Below are positions 15,644 to 23,474 of a stretch of 40,594 bases of DNA, one piece after another. The notes under the pieces are model-generated. The model was given only the letters and a program-made list of their open reading frames with translations, did no database searches and was not told where the DNA came from. The DNA is from JAVBNW01 sp031551255 (GTDB lineage Bacteria > Bacillota > Clostridia > Christensenellales > UBA1750): contig JAVBNW010000072.1 in assembly GCA_031551255.1 (NCBI GenBank), positions 1-40,594 on the forward strand, in the 5' to 3' direction. Numbering within the stretch: the stretch's first letter is position 1; each line of letters opens with the position of its first letter. Position numbers and translations under genes: made by a program.

Positions 15644-15964
15644 TTACACCTCCCGAATGGTCAGATAGTCGGAGTACTCCCTTTGTATGGCCCTGAGCCC
15701 TTCGGCGATCGCGCCAAGCACGATGGCGCCTTCGGCCCACGCGTTGTCTCCCATAGTAGCTTTCAGCGAAACCTCCGCCAAGGCGGGCTGCTGGCGCACG
15801 AGCGCGCGGCCGCCCAGCTTTTCAACGGCGATGGCCGCCGTGAGCGTAAGCGCCGAAACCGCGCTGCAGACGATGTCCTCGCCCGTTTCGGCATAACCCG
15901 CGTGGTTTTTCGCGGATATCGCGGCTACGCCGTCCGGCCCGTTTTGGATGGTGACGATCGTCAT
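15644..15964 (-). CDS. prp: Ribosomal-processing cysteine protease Prp
   Basis: A 106-residue protease (YsxB family) that removes the L27 N-terminal extension. The catalytic signature HAGYAETGEDIVCSAVS contains His21 and Cys33 at the expected spacing. The gene sits between rplU and rpmA as in other Bacillota. Its ATG overlaps the rplU stop by four bases, and rpmA starts 3 bases after its own stop. The three are clearly one translation-coupled operon. The enzyme and its substrate site are both present, so the pathway looks functional. Confidence 0.96.
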   Translation of the reverse strand: MTIVTIQNGPDGVAAISAKNHAGYAETGEDIVCSAVSALTLTAAIAVEKLGGRALVRQQPALAEVSLKATMGDNAWAEGAIVLGAIAEGLRAIQREYSDYLTIREV

Positions 15965-16272
15965 GCGCCGGTAATCGCGGTAATTTCGACGCGCGTGTAC
16001 GGCTGGCGATGGCCTGCCTTGCGGCGGTAGTTCTTCTTTGATTTGTACTTGAACACGACGATCTTCTCGCCCCTGCCGTGGGCCTGCACCTTGGCCTCGA
16101 CCTTGACGCCGGAAACGACTGGAGCGCCGATCTTAACGCCGTCGTCGCCCGAAACCATCAGCGCGTCGAAGCCGATGACGTCGTCCTGCTTTGCGTCGAG
16201 CTTTTCGATGTAGATGACATCTCCGGGCGCGACTTTGTACTGCTTGCCGCCGGTTTGAATTACTGCAAACAC
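15961..16272 (-). CDS. rplU: 50S ribosomal protein L21
   Basis: A 103-residue L21 beginning (M)FAVIQTGGKQYKV, the usual L21 opening. The start is a GTG at 16272, 8 bases after AGGAGG. A second in-frame GTG at 16281 falls inside the ribosome binding site and is rejected. The C-terminal GHRQPYTRVEI motif that binds 23S rRNA is present. First gene of the rplU-prp-rpmA operon, with its own promoter and a leader of about 75 bases. Confidence 0.97.
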   Translation of the reverse strand: MFAVIQTGGKQYKVAPGDVIYIEKLDAKQDDVIGFDALMVSGDDGVKIGAPVVSGVKVEAKVQAHGRGEKIVVFKYKSKKNYRRKAGHRQPYTRVEITAITGA

Positions 16273-16347
16273 TGGTAGCACCTCCTCTACCCAATCTCGC
16301 CGAAGCAGGCACGCGTACGCGCGTTTAAAAGCCCCTTTCGAGCGGCT
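16273..16347 (-). promoter_or_regulatory. Candidate L21 leader RNA
   Basis: The transcribed leader between the promoter and rplU is about 70-75 bases and GC-rich. It contains complementary segments, AAGCCGC...GGGGCTT, ACGCGC/GCGTACGCGT and GAAGC...GCTTC, that could fold into the kind of structured leader known for autoregulation of L21 operons in Bacillota. I did not match it to a defined consensus. Confidence 0.45.
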
Positions 16348-16352
16348 TCGTC

Positions 16353-16381
16353 AGCATAGCACACGGCGGGAAAACTGTCAA
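16353..16381 (-). promoter_or_regulatory. SigA promoter of rplU-prp-rpmA
   Basis: Minus strand TTGACA (16376-16381), exactly 17 bases, then TATGCT (16353-16358). A near-consensus housekeeping promoter, as expected for a ribosomal protein operon. Confidence 0.85.
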
Positions 16382-16433
16382 ACAAAATGCAGAAAAAACG
16401 GCTAAACGCTTAGATTAACGCCCTTTGGCAAAA

Positions 16434-17048
16434 TCAACCGCTCGTGAGTACGACCACGCCTTGGGCATCCGCCGGATCGAAAAAATCCGCGCCCAGCTTT
16501 GAAACCTTCGTCTTGCCGGCGAGAAAACCGTCTACCGTGGCGATGGGCAAGTTACCGCCCACCTTGTAGTGCATAGGCACGACGACGCGCGGGCCGATGC
16601 TTTCGCACAGCGCCGTGGCCTTGTCGGCGTCGATCGTATAATACCCGCCCACGGGAATCAGCAACGCGTCGCAGCCCGCAAGGACGTTGATGACGCCCTC
16701 TTCCGGCTCGCAACCCAGATCGCCCATATGCACGATGGTCTGGCCGCCGATGCGGATGCGCTGGATAATGTTAGAACCCCGCTGCGCGCCTTTTTGCGCA
16801 TCGTGATAGGATGCGAACCCTTCGCCCTGCGCACCGCCAAACGCCCACGCGCCGGGTTTATCGATCACGGTTTGCACGCCCACAATGCCCTTGACGTAGT
16901 TGTGGTCGTGATGGCCGTGGCTGACTAAGCAAAGCTTCGCGCTGATCGGGGGAAGGATGCCGATCGACGGATCGTACGGGTCGATGACGATCGAAGTCTC
17001 CCCGTCGGCAAGCAAAAAGCAGGCGTGTCCTAAGTAGCGGATTGTCAT
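16434..17048 (-). CDS. MBL-fold metal-dependent hydrolase (UPF0173-like)
   Basis: A 204-residue metallo-beta-lactamase fold protein. It opens with IRYLGHACFLL and holds the zinc motif SHGHHDHNY (HxHxDH). The second half has HMGDLG and PMHYK, which supply further metal ligands. The size and opening match the UPF0173/L-ascorbate-6-phosphate lactonase-like group of small cytoplasmic hydrolases; the substrate is unknown. The ATG follows GAGGGAGACCC. A family A repeat begins 22 bases upstream, so any promoter must lie within or beyond that element. Confidence 0.88.
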   Translation of the reverse strand: MTIRYLGHACFLLADGETSIVIDPYDPSIGILPPISAKLCLVSHGHHDHNYVKGIVGVQTVIDKPGAWAFGGAQGEGFASYHDAQKGAQRGSNIIQRIRIGGQTIVHMGDLGCEPEEGVINVLAGCDALLIPVGGYYTIDADKATALCESIGPRVVVPMHYKVGGNLPIATVDGFLAGKTKVSKLGADFFDPADAQGVVVLTSG

Positions 17049-17070
17049 GGGTCTCCCTCCTCATTCCTTA

Positions 17071-17234
17071 TATAGTCACCCAACCCCAAAGGCGGCGTAG
17101 ACGGTTGAGAGATTTTTTCGCAGGGCAAGGAGACGGAAGGATGCGTAGCCTTAAGCTACGCAGACTGAAGCTCGACGCCGCCACGCGGGAAAAGATCCGC
17201 TCGCATGCTCCGCCTTTGGGGTTGGGCAACTATA
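17071..17234. repeat. Family A dispersed repeat, copy 3
   Basis: The best-preserved copy: 164 bp with 25-bp terminal inverted repeats that match at 23 positions. Both ends read TATAGT, two variable bases, then CCCAACCCCAAAGGCGG. A central stem GCGTAGC-CTTAA-GCTACGC and GCGGGAAAAGATCCGCTCG are shared with copy 2. Its right terminus, CTATA, provides the TAG stop of the gene at 17230-17769. Confidence 0.85.
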
Positions 17235-17769
17235 GTGGGATGCCCTGCGCAATCAAGACGGCGAGCATGGCCGCGCAGCCGCGCAGTGCGTACAAAGATC
17301 TCCGCTCCGCCAAGGCCCGCGCGTTTCGTCGCCTGAGCTCCTTGGCGCATAGCGCGGCTAGGCGTTCCTTTGCCTGCGCGCTTTTCCCGCGCAGTACGGC
17401 CGGAGCCTCCATCAATCGCCTAACCAGGGGCATGTCGGCCTCGTCCGCCTGCGCCGCAAATACATCGCGCCTGAGCAAACCGGCGCAAAGATGAGCATCG
17501 GGGTCGTCGCTCCATCCGCTGAGCACGGGCATGCCGTTCCAGGCACGCGCCGCGCGCTCATACCACGCTGCGCGCATATCCACATAAATAAGTCCCCCTG
17601 CGGAACGCGCCGCAAGCCCGTCCTTCGCCGGGAAATCCGGCAGGGCATTGTTGAAACTGTCGAGCCGGAAGTCTCCCCTGCCGGGCGAGAGCACGTAGGC
17701 CCGTGCGCCCGTCCTCGCCATAAGCAGGCTGCGCGCCTCGCCTAGCACGTCGGGGATTCGCTGGTCCAT
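17230..17769 (-). CDS. Hypothetical protein ending at a repeat element
   Basis: A protein of about 179 residues, downstream of the DUF1934 gene and overlapping it by 28 bases if the ATG at 17769 is used. A later ATG at 17721 would avoid the overlap; neither has a strong ribosome binding site. I recognise no family. The middle has a G-R-G-D-F-R-L-D segment and alternating hydrophobic stretches, then an Arg/Ala-rich helical region, and the end (about 155-175) is hydrophobic enough for one membrane segment. The stop codon lies in the terminal repeat of the family A element, so the C-terminus may be truncated or changed relative to the ancestral protein. Confidence 0.6.
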   Translation of the reverse strand: MDQRIPDVLGEARSLLMARTGARAYVLSPGRGDFRLDSFNNALPDFPAKDGLAARSAGGLIYVDMRAAWYERAARAWNGMPVLSGWSDDPDAHLCAGLLRRDVFAAQADEADMPLVRRLMEAPAVLRGKSAQAKERLAALCAKELRRRNARALAERRSLYALRGCAAMLAVLIAQGIPL

Positions 17770-18179
17770 TCCATCGTCAGGCGGTTCTTGCCCAGGTACT
17801 TGCCCTGCATATCCAAATCGTAGCAAAGGTGCACTTCCCCTCCGCCCTCGCAAATGCCGTAGCGCACGTCGGTGGGGTATGCGCCCATCTCGATCGTGCC
17901 AAACGGCGTTTTATATAGGTTAAGACACTTATGCCCCTGCCGGAAAAAGAAGTTGGAGCTGTAGTCCCCCATGCGCATTACGCGCACCGCGCCGTCCTCC
18001 AGCTCGATCGTCATCTGCGCGCCTTCTATTCCTGTCATTTCGGATTCCTGGTAGGTGAGGCGCGCAAGCCTGTCTTCCCATGCGAGCAGGCCCTCCGTTA
18101 CCAAGCTGATCTCGCTGACCTGCCCTTCCGAATCGGTTTGCTCTCCATGGATCGAAAGCACAATCCTCTTGCCCTCCAT
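17742..18179 (-). CDS. DUF1934 (YwiB-like) beta-barrel protein
   Basis: A 145-residue protein matching DUF1934/YwiB, a small calycin-like beta-barrel family common in Bacillota and often found near argS or spore-related genes. Typical features are ITSEG-like LVTEGLLAWEDRLARLTYQESEM in the first half and FGTIEMGAYPTDVRY followed by LCYDLDMQGKYLG in the second. The function is unknown. The ATG is preceded by AAAGGAGGGGGCGT. It shares its tail with the next gene, so the two are probably co-transcribed. Divergent from the SPOCS/LysM gene. Confidence 0.88.
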   Translation of the reverse strand: MEGKRIVLSIHGEQTDSEGQVSEISLVTEGLLAWEDRLARLTYQESEMTGIEGAQMTIELEDGAVRVMRMGDYSSNFFFRQGHKCLNLYKTPFGTIEMGAYPTDVRYGICEGGGEVHLCYDLDMQGKYLGKNRLTMEWTSESPTC

Positions 18180-18389
18180 ACGCCCCCTCCTTTTCTCTCC
18201 CCCTATTATATCAGAATCCTCCGCACCGAATCTACTGTATGCTAAGGAAGGCCGACGCGAACCATCGCTCCTTAATCCGGCCTATAAATTGCAGTGAACC
18301 GGGCGCTTTCTTTGGGTGGGATGTCATAACGCGAGACATGCGTGGATATAGATACTTAGAAAGTTGATACCAACAAGGAGGCTGCGGAG

Positions 18390-19916
18390 ATGGCAATCCA
18401 ATTGATCCGCGAAAATATCGACGTGGAGAGCATCGCGGGCGAGGGCGCCGCACAGGCGCTGATCGAAGGCAGTGTCATGCTGCCCGGCGCCGCGCGGGAC
18501 GCGGCCGCACTCTATGCCGATGCGCGCATGGAAATGGGAAACGTGGAGGCGCAGGCCGACCGCGTGGCGATGGATGGGCAGGTGTTCTTCACGCTGCTGT
18601 ATGCGGCGGGAGAAGACGGCGTGCGCGCCGTAGAAACGGCGATGAGCTTTTCGCACATCATCGACGTACCCGGCGCAGGGCCTAAGATGGATATCGAGGT
18701 GCAAGGCGCCATCGAGCACGCCGAGGCGGAAATTTCCGGCGGAAGGGCGACGCTTAGGGCCATCGCAAAACTGCGCGCGCGCGCGGGCGCCAAGCAGTCC
18801 ATCTCCTGCGTCGGCGAGATTGAGGGCGCGAAGGATCTGCAAACCCTTACCGCCTATCCGCAGAGCCTGTGCACCGTGGCGAGCGGAGAAAACCAGCTGA
18901 TGCTCGAGGAGCGCTTTGAGCTGCCCTACGGTTTGGAATCCGAAGAAGCGCTGTTTGCCCAGGCGCGCGCGTCGATTGAGCGCATGGCGACGCTGGACGA
19001 CCGCGTGGAGCTGTATGGGCAAGTGTATTTGGATGCCTATCACCGCACCAACATGTTCGACAGGCCGTTGGCGCGCACAAAGCACGTGCTTCCCTTCACC
19101 ATCTCCGTAAACTTGCCCGGAGCGACGGCTTCCGAGCCGGCGCAGGCAGAGGTAGAAGTGCGCGGCCTTTCCGTGCAGCTTCAGCACGAGGATGACGCGC
19201 GCTTCCTCGCATGCGAACTGACGCTGCTCGCTGCTGCCAGCGCGCAGGAAAAGACGCAGATCGCGGCGCTTGAGGATGCGTATACAGCGAGCGACGAAAT
19301 GCTCGAGGTCGTCTCCGCCACGATACCGATGCGCTCGAGCTTCCGGGAAGAGAACGGAACCGACGGCGTAAAGGCGGTGCTTTCTTTGGAGGAAGGACAG
19401 CCGCCCATGGGCGCGGTGCTCGCGGCGTTCGCGCGCCCTGCCATGTGGGAGCTTTCCACCGACAGCCGCACGCACGCCGAAGGCGTGCTCGAGGTGACGG
19501 TGGTTTACGAGCCGAGCGGCGGCGAGAGGCCTGTGGCGCTTACGCAAGAGGCGCCGTTCCGCACGACGTATGATTTCTCGCTGTCCGAGGATGCATGGCC
19601 CGTACTTTCGGTGGAAGATGCCGAGGCCATTCAAATTACCGGCGACAGGCTGGAGCTTAAATGCAACGTAAGGCTTGCCGCGCAGGTGTATGAAACCACC
19701 GATTACACCGTGGCAGTCGACGCGGAACTTGCCCAAGAGGGCCGCGAGATCCCCGGCGGAATTACGCTGTACTTCGTGCAGCCCGGCGATACGCTCTGGA
19801 CGGTCGCCAAGCAGTTCCGCACTACGCGCGAGTCGCTTACGATGTTCAACCCCGAGGTGGAAGAGCTGACGGGCAACGAAAAGATCTTGCTGTATAAGCG
19901 CAAAACGGTGGTATAG
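18390..19916 (+). CDS. SPOCS domain (DUF3794) and LysM protein, spore-coat type
   Basis: A 508-residue protein with repeated SPOCS/DUF3794 beta domains (about residues 30-150, 160-290 and 320-450) and a C-terminal LysM at about 455-503 (YFVQPGDTLWTVAKQF...NPEV). The combination is known from clostridial proteins of the spore coat or cortex interface, where LysM binds peptidoglycan and SPOCS mediates assembly. There is no signal peptide, as expected for proteins assembled from the mother cell. The start follows AAGGAGGCTGCGGAG. I saw no clear sporulation sigma promoter. This is the strongest sign in the window that the organism forms spores or descends from spore formers. Confidence 0.9.
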   Translation: MAIQLIRENIDVESIAGEGAAQALIEGSVMLPGAARDAAALYADARMEMGNVEAQADRVAMDGQVFFTLLYAAGEDGVRAVETAMSFSHIIDVPGAGPKMDIEVQGAIEHAEAEISGGRATLRAIAKLRARAGAKQSISCVGEIEGAKDLQTLTAYPQSLCTVASGENQLMLEERFELPYGLESEEALFAQARASIERMATLDDRVELYGQVYLDAYHRTNMFDRPLARTKHVLPFTISVNLPGATASEPAQAEVEVRGLSVQLQHEDDARFLACELTLLAAASAQEKTQIAALEDAYTASDEMLEVVSATIPMRSSFREENGTDGVKAVLSLEEGQPPMGAVLAAFARPAMWELSTDSRTHAEGVLEVTVVYEPSGGERPVALTQEAPFRTTYDFSLSEDAWPVLSVEDAEAIQITGDRLELKCNVRLAAQVYETTDYTVAVDAELAQEGREIPGGITLYFVQPGDTLWTVAKQFRTTRESLTMFNPEVEELTGNEKILLYKRKTVV

Positions 19917-19929
19917 CCACTAAACTCTA

Positions 19930-19965
19930 AAGGCCCTGTCGTCACAACCGTGACGGCAGGGCCTT
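19930..19965. terminator. Bidirectional terminator
   Basis: A stem of about 16 bp, AAGGCCCTGTCGTCAC paired with GTGACGGCAGGGCCTT, with a 4-base loop, lies between two convergent genes, the SPOCS gene and the lipoprotein gene. Confidence 0.8.
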
Positions 19966-20019
19966 CTTCGAAAGCAGGAAACGCTTGCGCTGAGGAGCCG
20001 TTTGGCAAGGGCGATGCGG

Positions 20020-20634
20020 TTATTTCTCAAACTTGCATTTGATGATGTGGACATACGGGTAGCCGTTAAGCAGTTCGGGCTGTTCCACATACATCTGCAG
20101 ATCGCCCTGCGTCGATATGGCGCCGCTTGAAAAGATCGATGCATACAGCACGATTTCCTTGCCGCTTTCTATCGCGACAGGCCCGCTAATAGGGCCGTAG
20201 CCGCGCCCAAGAGCTCCGTAGTCGATATCGGAAGGCTCGCTCGCATGGCTTACGCGGGTGCCGTCTTCGCTCAGCACAAACGACCATGAAAAGCCCGGGA
20301 TTTGACTGATCAGCACGGCGATCTCCCCGTCGCGCGCCTTCGCCTCGTCGCCGTACATGTTCGCGCCGGACGGCCGATCGATCAGCACGCCGTCCTGGTA
20401 GACTTCCGCCCAGACTTCCACGCTCTTATACGCGTCGGCGGTCTTATAATCAAACAGCAAAATATCCTGCTTTTCGCTCGAGAGCAACGTAACGATATCC
20501 TGCTGATCTGTCGTAAGCGCCTTGGGCTCAATGCTGTTCTTCATCTTGTCGTCAGCCTTTTCCACCTGCGCGCAACCGGGTAGGCAGCAAAGCACGGCAA
20601 GCACAGCCATGGCAATGCACAAATTTCTTTTCAC
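20020..20634 (-). CDS. Lipoprotein of unknown function
   Basis: A 204-residue lipoprotein. Signal peptide MKRNLCIAMAVLAVLCC is followed by the lipobox LPGC with the modified Cys at 21. The mature part is beta-rich with no known motif, containing segments such as DILLFDYKTADAYKSVEVW and SWSFVLSEDGTRVSHAS. The start is GTG at 20634, 5 bases after AAGGAGG. It lies 19 bases after the U32 gene and is probably the last gene of the mltG-U32 operon, ending at the strong hairpin at 19930. A role at the cell surface is the only inference I would make. Confidence 0.82.
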   Translation of the reverse strand: MKRNLCIAMAVLAVLCCLPGCAQVEKADDKMKNSIEPKALTTDQQDIVTLLSSEKQDILLFDYKTADAYKSVEVWAEVYQDGVLIDRPSGANMYGDEAKARDGEIAVLISQIPGFSWSFVLSEDGTRVSHASEPSDIDYGALGRGYGPISGPVAIESGKEIVLYASIFSSGAISTQGDLQMYVEQPELLNGYPYVHIIKCKFEK

Positions 20635-20653
20635 AACGGCCTCCTTAAAAGTA

Positions 20654-21868
20654 TCATCGCGGCGACTCCTCGCCGCGCTCCCTAAGAATAAAATCCCCCG
20701 CCTGTGCGCCGACAGGCAGCTTCAGGCGCACCTTCTGTTTCGGATGCGGTGCGCTGCCGATTTCAAACCCTTCCTCATCCCACATCGCTTCCAACACAAA
20801 ATCAACCGCGCCCCCCGGCTCAAGCAGGGCAAGGCGCTCGCCCACTAAAAATTTGTTGCGCTGCTCCACGAGCGCCATGCCGCTTTCGTCCGCCTCGAGC
20901 ACCGCCGCTAAATAGTCGGCCGTGCGGCGGTAATCCACCGGCCCCGGCGGATTGTCCGGCTTATCAAAATAAAAGCCGGTATCCCAAGCCCTGTGGCTGG
21001 CGCGCGAGACCTCCGTCGCCCAGCGCGGATCGAAGGGCTTGCCTGCCAAAAGATCGTCGATTGCGCCGCGATACGCGCCCACCACCGTGGCGACGTAGTA
21101 GTCGGTCTTCATGCGGCCCTCGATTTTAAATGAGCGTATGCCCGCGGTCCGCATTTGGTGAAGATGCTCTATCATGCACAAGTCGTGCGCGGAATAGATC
21201 GTGGTCCCCTTCTCATCTTCATATACCGGCATGTACTCGCCGGGGCGTTTTTCTTCCACCAGCGCATAGCTCCAGCGGCACGTCTGCGCGCACTGGCCCT
21301 GATTGCCGTCGCGCCCGGCAAGGTAGTTGGAAAGGACGCACCGCCCGGAGTAGGATGCGCACATCGCGCCATGTACAAAGGCCTCCAGCTCCAAATCGGC
21401 GGGCAGTTTTTCCCACATCGCATGAATGCGCGCAAGCGAAAGTTCGCGCGCCAAGACGATTCTGCGCGCGCCGTTTCGGTACCAAAAGGCGGCCGAGCGC
21501 GCATTGAGCGTGTTGGCCTGCGTGGAGATGTGCATCGGCAAGCGGGGGGCGGCCTCTAGAAGAATGTCCGCCATGGCGGGGTCCGCGACGATCGCGGCAT
21601 CCGCGCCTGCGTCGCATACAAACGACGCAGCCCTGGTAATGCCGGGGATGTCTTCATCGTACAAAAACGCGTTGAGGGTTACATACACCTTCACGCCGTT
21701 GGCGTGGCAGTATTCCACGGCGCGCGGCAGCTGCGCATCGTCGAAATTGCCTGCAAAGGCGCGCAGCCCAAAGCGGCTGCCGCCCAGATATACCGCATCG
21801 GCGCCAAAGCGCACGGCGGCGCGCAACTGCGGCCATGCGCCGGCAGGCGCGAGAAGCTCGGGGATCAA
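20654..21868 (-). CDS. Peptidase U32 family protein (TrhP/YrrN-O type)
   Basis: A 404-residue U32 protein. Although named peptidases, several members (TrhP, and YrrN/YrrO in Bacillus) act in hydroxylation of uridine 34 in tRNA. The opening ELLAPAGAWPQLRAAVRFGADAVYLGG and the segment CASYSGRC...CAQTC with four conserved Cys are diagnostic. The start is a TTG at 21868 whose last bases overlap the mltG stop (TTGA), with AAGGGGAG upstream. The mltG-U32 order matches the Bacillus yrrL-yrrM-yrrN-yrrO arrangement, but the yrrM methyltransferase and a second U32 gene are missing here. Confidence 0.92.
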   Translation of the reverse strand: MIPELLAPAGAWPQLRAAVRFGADAVYLGGSRFGLRAFAGNFDDAQLPRAVEYCHANGVKVYVTLNAFLYDEDIPGITRAASFVCDAGADAAIVADPAMADILLEAAPRLPMHISTQANTLNARSAAFWYRNGARRIVLARELSLARIHAMWEKLPADLELEAFVHGAMCASYSGRCVLSNYLAGRDGNQGQCAQTCRWSYALVEEKRPGEYMPVYEDEKGTTIYSAHDLCMIEHLHQMRTAGIRSFKIEGRMKTDYYVATVVGAYRGAIDDLLAGKPFDPRWATEVSRASHRAWDTGFYFDKPDNPPGPVDYRRTADYLAAVLEADESGMALVEQRNKFLVGERLALLEPGGAVDFVLEAMWDEEGFEIGSAPHPKQKVRLKLPVGAQAGDFILRERGEESPR

Positions 21869-23121
21869 GGATTGCTCCCCTTGTTCTTGTCGTCAAACGC
21901 CTGCCACAGGGGTCTGTATTCCGCCGAAGCCGCCTCGTGCTCCTTGAGCGTCTTAGAAAATTGCAGTTCGCCGGTTTCCGGGTCTTTCGAGCAGAAATAG
22001 GCGTAGCCGTCCTTGACAAACTCGGTGTTTGGGTATAGCGCAGCCTCGATGGCATCCTTGCCCGGGCTGGCTACCGGGCCGATAGGCAGGCCGGCGCGCT
22101 TATACGTATTATACGGCGAGTCCACGGCCAAGTCGTCTCCGGTAAGCACCAGGCGCCTCATTTTCAGCGCATACTGCACCGTCACGCAGCTTTCCAGCTT
22201 CTGATCTTTTCTCAGGCGGTTGTGGAACACTGCCGATACTTTGTCAAAATCGTTCGTCTTGGCCTCTTTTTCGATCATCGATGCGAGGGTAAGCACCTCG
22301 TCCATGGTCATCTTCTTCTTTTTATCCTTTTCAAGGATCGCAAAGTTGTCGGCCCTGTCGAGGAAATTCACGTTATAAATCTCGCGGGTGCGGTTAAGCA
22401 TTTTGCGGATGATGGTTTCCTCGTCGGCGCCCACGTAAATCTCATATGTATCGGGGAATAGATAGCCCTCCAGCGCATACCTTCTGTCCGCCTGCTGTTT
22501 GTCGATCACAGCCTGGATAAAGTCGTAGTCCGCAAACTCCTCGCCGCTCTTGCATAGCTCGAGAAAATGCTTAGCTTCCGTGAGCACGTTTTGCTTGACG
22601 AGGCTCTGCGCCATTTCCTCGATGTTCATACCTTCGATCACCCGGAAGGTAGTCACCTGCTGGCCGCCGTCGCCCATGGCAAGTTCGTTGACAATCTCCT
22701 TGAGCGTCATGTTGGGGCTAAGCTCATACGTGCCCGCCTTCAGCTTGCCGCCCATGCCGAGAAATTCGGTATAATATTGAAATACGCCCTTATTGCGCAC
22801 AACCCCTTGCTCGACAAGCTGCCGCCCGATGGAGGAGACCGATGAGCCGCGCTTGATCTCCACCTTGATTTTCGCGCTGCTTGCGATGTCCGCGGGCGCA
22901 AAAAACTTTTCGTTTACTTGCTTAAAGGCGACAGCCACGATGCCGATAACCATTAAAAAAGCGGCAATCCAAATAAACGCCGGCCTCAGCAGGCGCCAAA
23001 ATGCCTCGTATATGGGCATACCGTCGTCGCGCTCCGGCGGCGTTTCGCCGCGGGGCACATCGCGCCTTACGCCGTTGCCGTTACCCTGCCGTTGCGGCGG
23101 CCCTTTGCGCGCATTGCTCAT
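21865..23121 (-). CDS. mltG: Endolytic murein transglycosylase MltG
   Basis: Cleaves nascent glycan strands and so sets their length. The 418-residue protein has a cytoplasmic tail of about 40 residues rich in Arg/Gly/Pro, one membrane helix at about 45-65, a LysM-like region, then the YceG catalytic domain with LASMIEKEA (catalytic Glu284) and YNTYKRAGLPIGPVASPG. The ATG at 23121 is 9 bases from GGAGG; the ATG at 23130 directly abuts that site. First gene of the operon with the U32 gene. A family A repeat lies 110 bases upstream. Confidence 0.95.
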   Translation of the reverse strand: MSNARKGPPQRQGNGNGVRRDVPRGETPPERDDGMPIYEAFWRLLRPAFIWIAAFLMVIGIVAVAFKQVNEKFFAPADIASSAKIKVEIKRGSSVSSIGRQLVEQGVVRNKGVFQYYTEFLGMGGKLKAGTYELSPNMTLKEIVNELAMGDGGQQVTTFRVIEGMNIEEMAQSLVKQNVLTEAKHFLELCKSGEEFADYDFIQAVIDKQQADRRYALEGYLFPDTYEIYVGADEETIIRKMLNRTREIYNVNFLDRADNFAILEKDKKKKMTMDEVLTLASMIEKEAKTNDFDKVSAVFHNRLRKDQKLESCVTVQYALKMRRLVLTGDDLAVDSPYNTYKRAGLPIGPVASPGKDAIEAALYPNTEFVKDGYAYFCSKDPETGELQFSKTLKEHEAASAEYRPLWQAFDDKNKGSNP

Positions 23122-23232
23122 GCTTATCATCCTCCGTGAAAGTAAAACGATCGGGGCTCGCGTATCGTTACGACGCCGGCGGAAGCGACTATCGACAATC
23201 GGGGATATGGCGGCCGAATTTCAAAGTGGAGA

Positions 23233-23413
23233 TATGGTCGATCAACCCCAAAAGCGAAGCGACGGGCGCGCTATTCATTCGCAGGGCAAGGAGGCGACTC
23301 TTCGGGATACGCCTTCGGCGTGAAATGCCTTAAGCTACGCAGGCTGGAGCTTGGCGCCGCCTTGCGGGAAAAGATCCGCTCGCATGCTCTGCATTGAGGA
23401 TTGGTCGACTATA
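23233..23413. repeat. Family A dispersed repeat, copy 4
   Basis: A 181-bp copy with ends TATGGTCGATCAACCCC and, inverted, TATAGTCGACCAATCC. It shares TTCGCAGGGCAAGGAGGCGA, CCTTAAGCTACGCAG and GCGGGAAAAGATCCGCTCG with copies 2 and 3, plus an extra inserted stem (TACGCC-TTC-GGCGT) near the middle. It lies between mltG and the RraA-like gene. Confidence 0.8.
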
Positions 23414-23420
23414 AAGCAAG

Positions 23421-23455
23421 CGCTCGCCCACCATGCTTGGCATGGCGGGCGAGCG
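23421..23455 (-). terminator. Hairpin after the first RraA-like gene
   Basis: A 15-base stem, CGCTCGCCCACCATG against CATGGCGGGCGAGCG with one mismatch and a 5-base loop, lies 20 bases after the stop. The minus strand then reads CTTGCTTTAT, a weak U-tract. Confidence 0.6.
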
Positions 23456-23474
23456 AATACAGTATAAACCTGCG

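Noticed and set aside
18180..18389. Sporulation sigma factor promoter before the SPOCS gene
   Set aside because: Expected on biological grounds, but no -10/-35 pair close enough to a SigE, SigG or SigK consensus was found.
18324..19736. Long minus-strand open frame opposite the SPOCS/LysM gene
   Set aside because: His/Arg-rich composition typical of an antisense shadow; the plus-strand gene has recognisable domains and a strong ribosome binding site.
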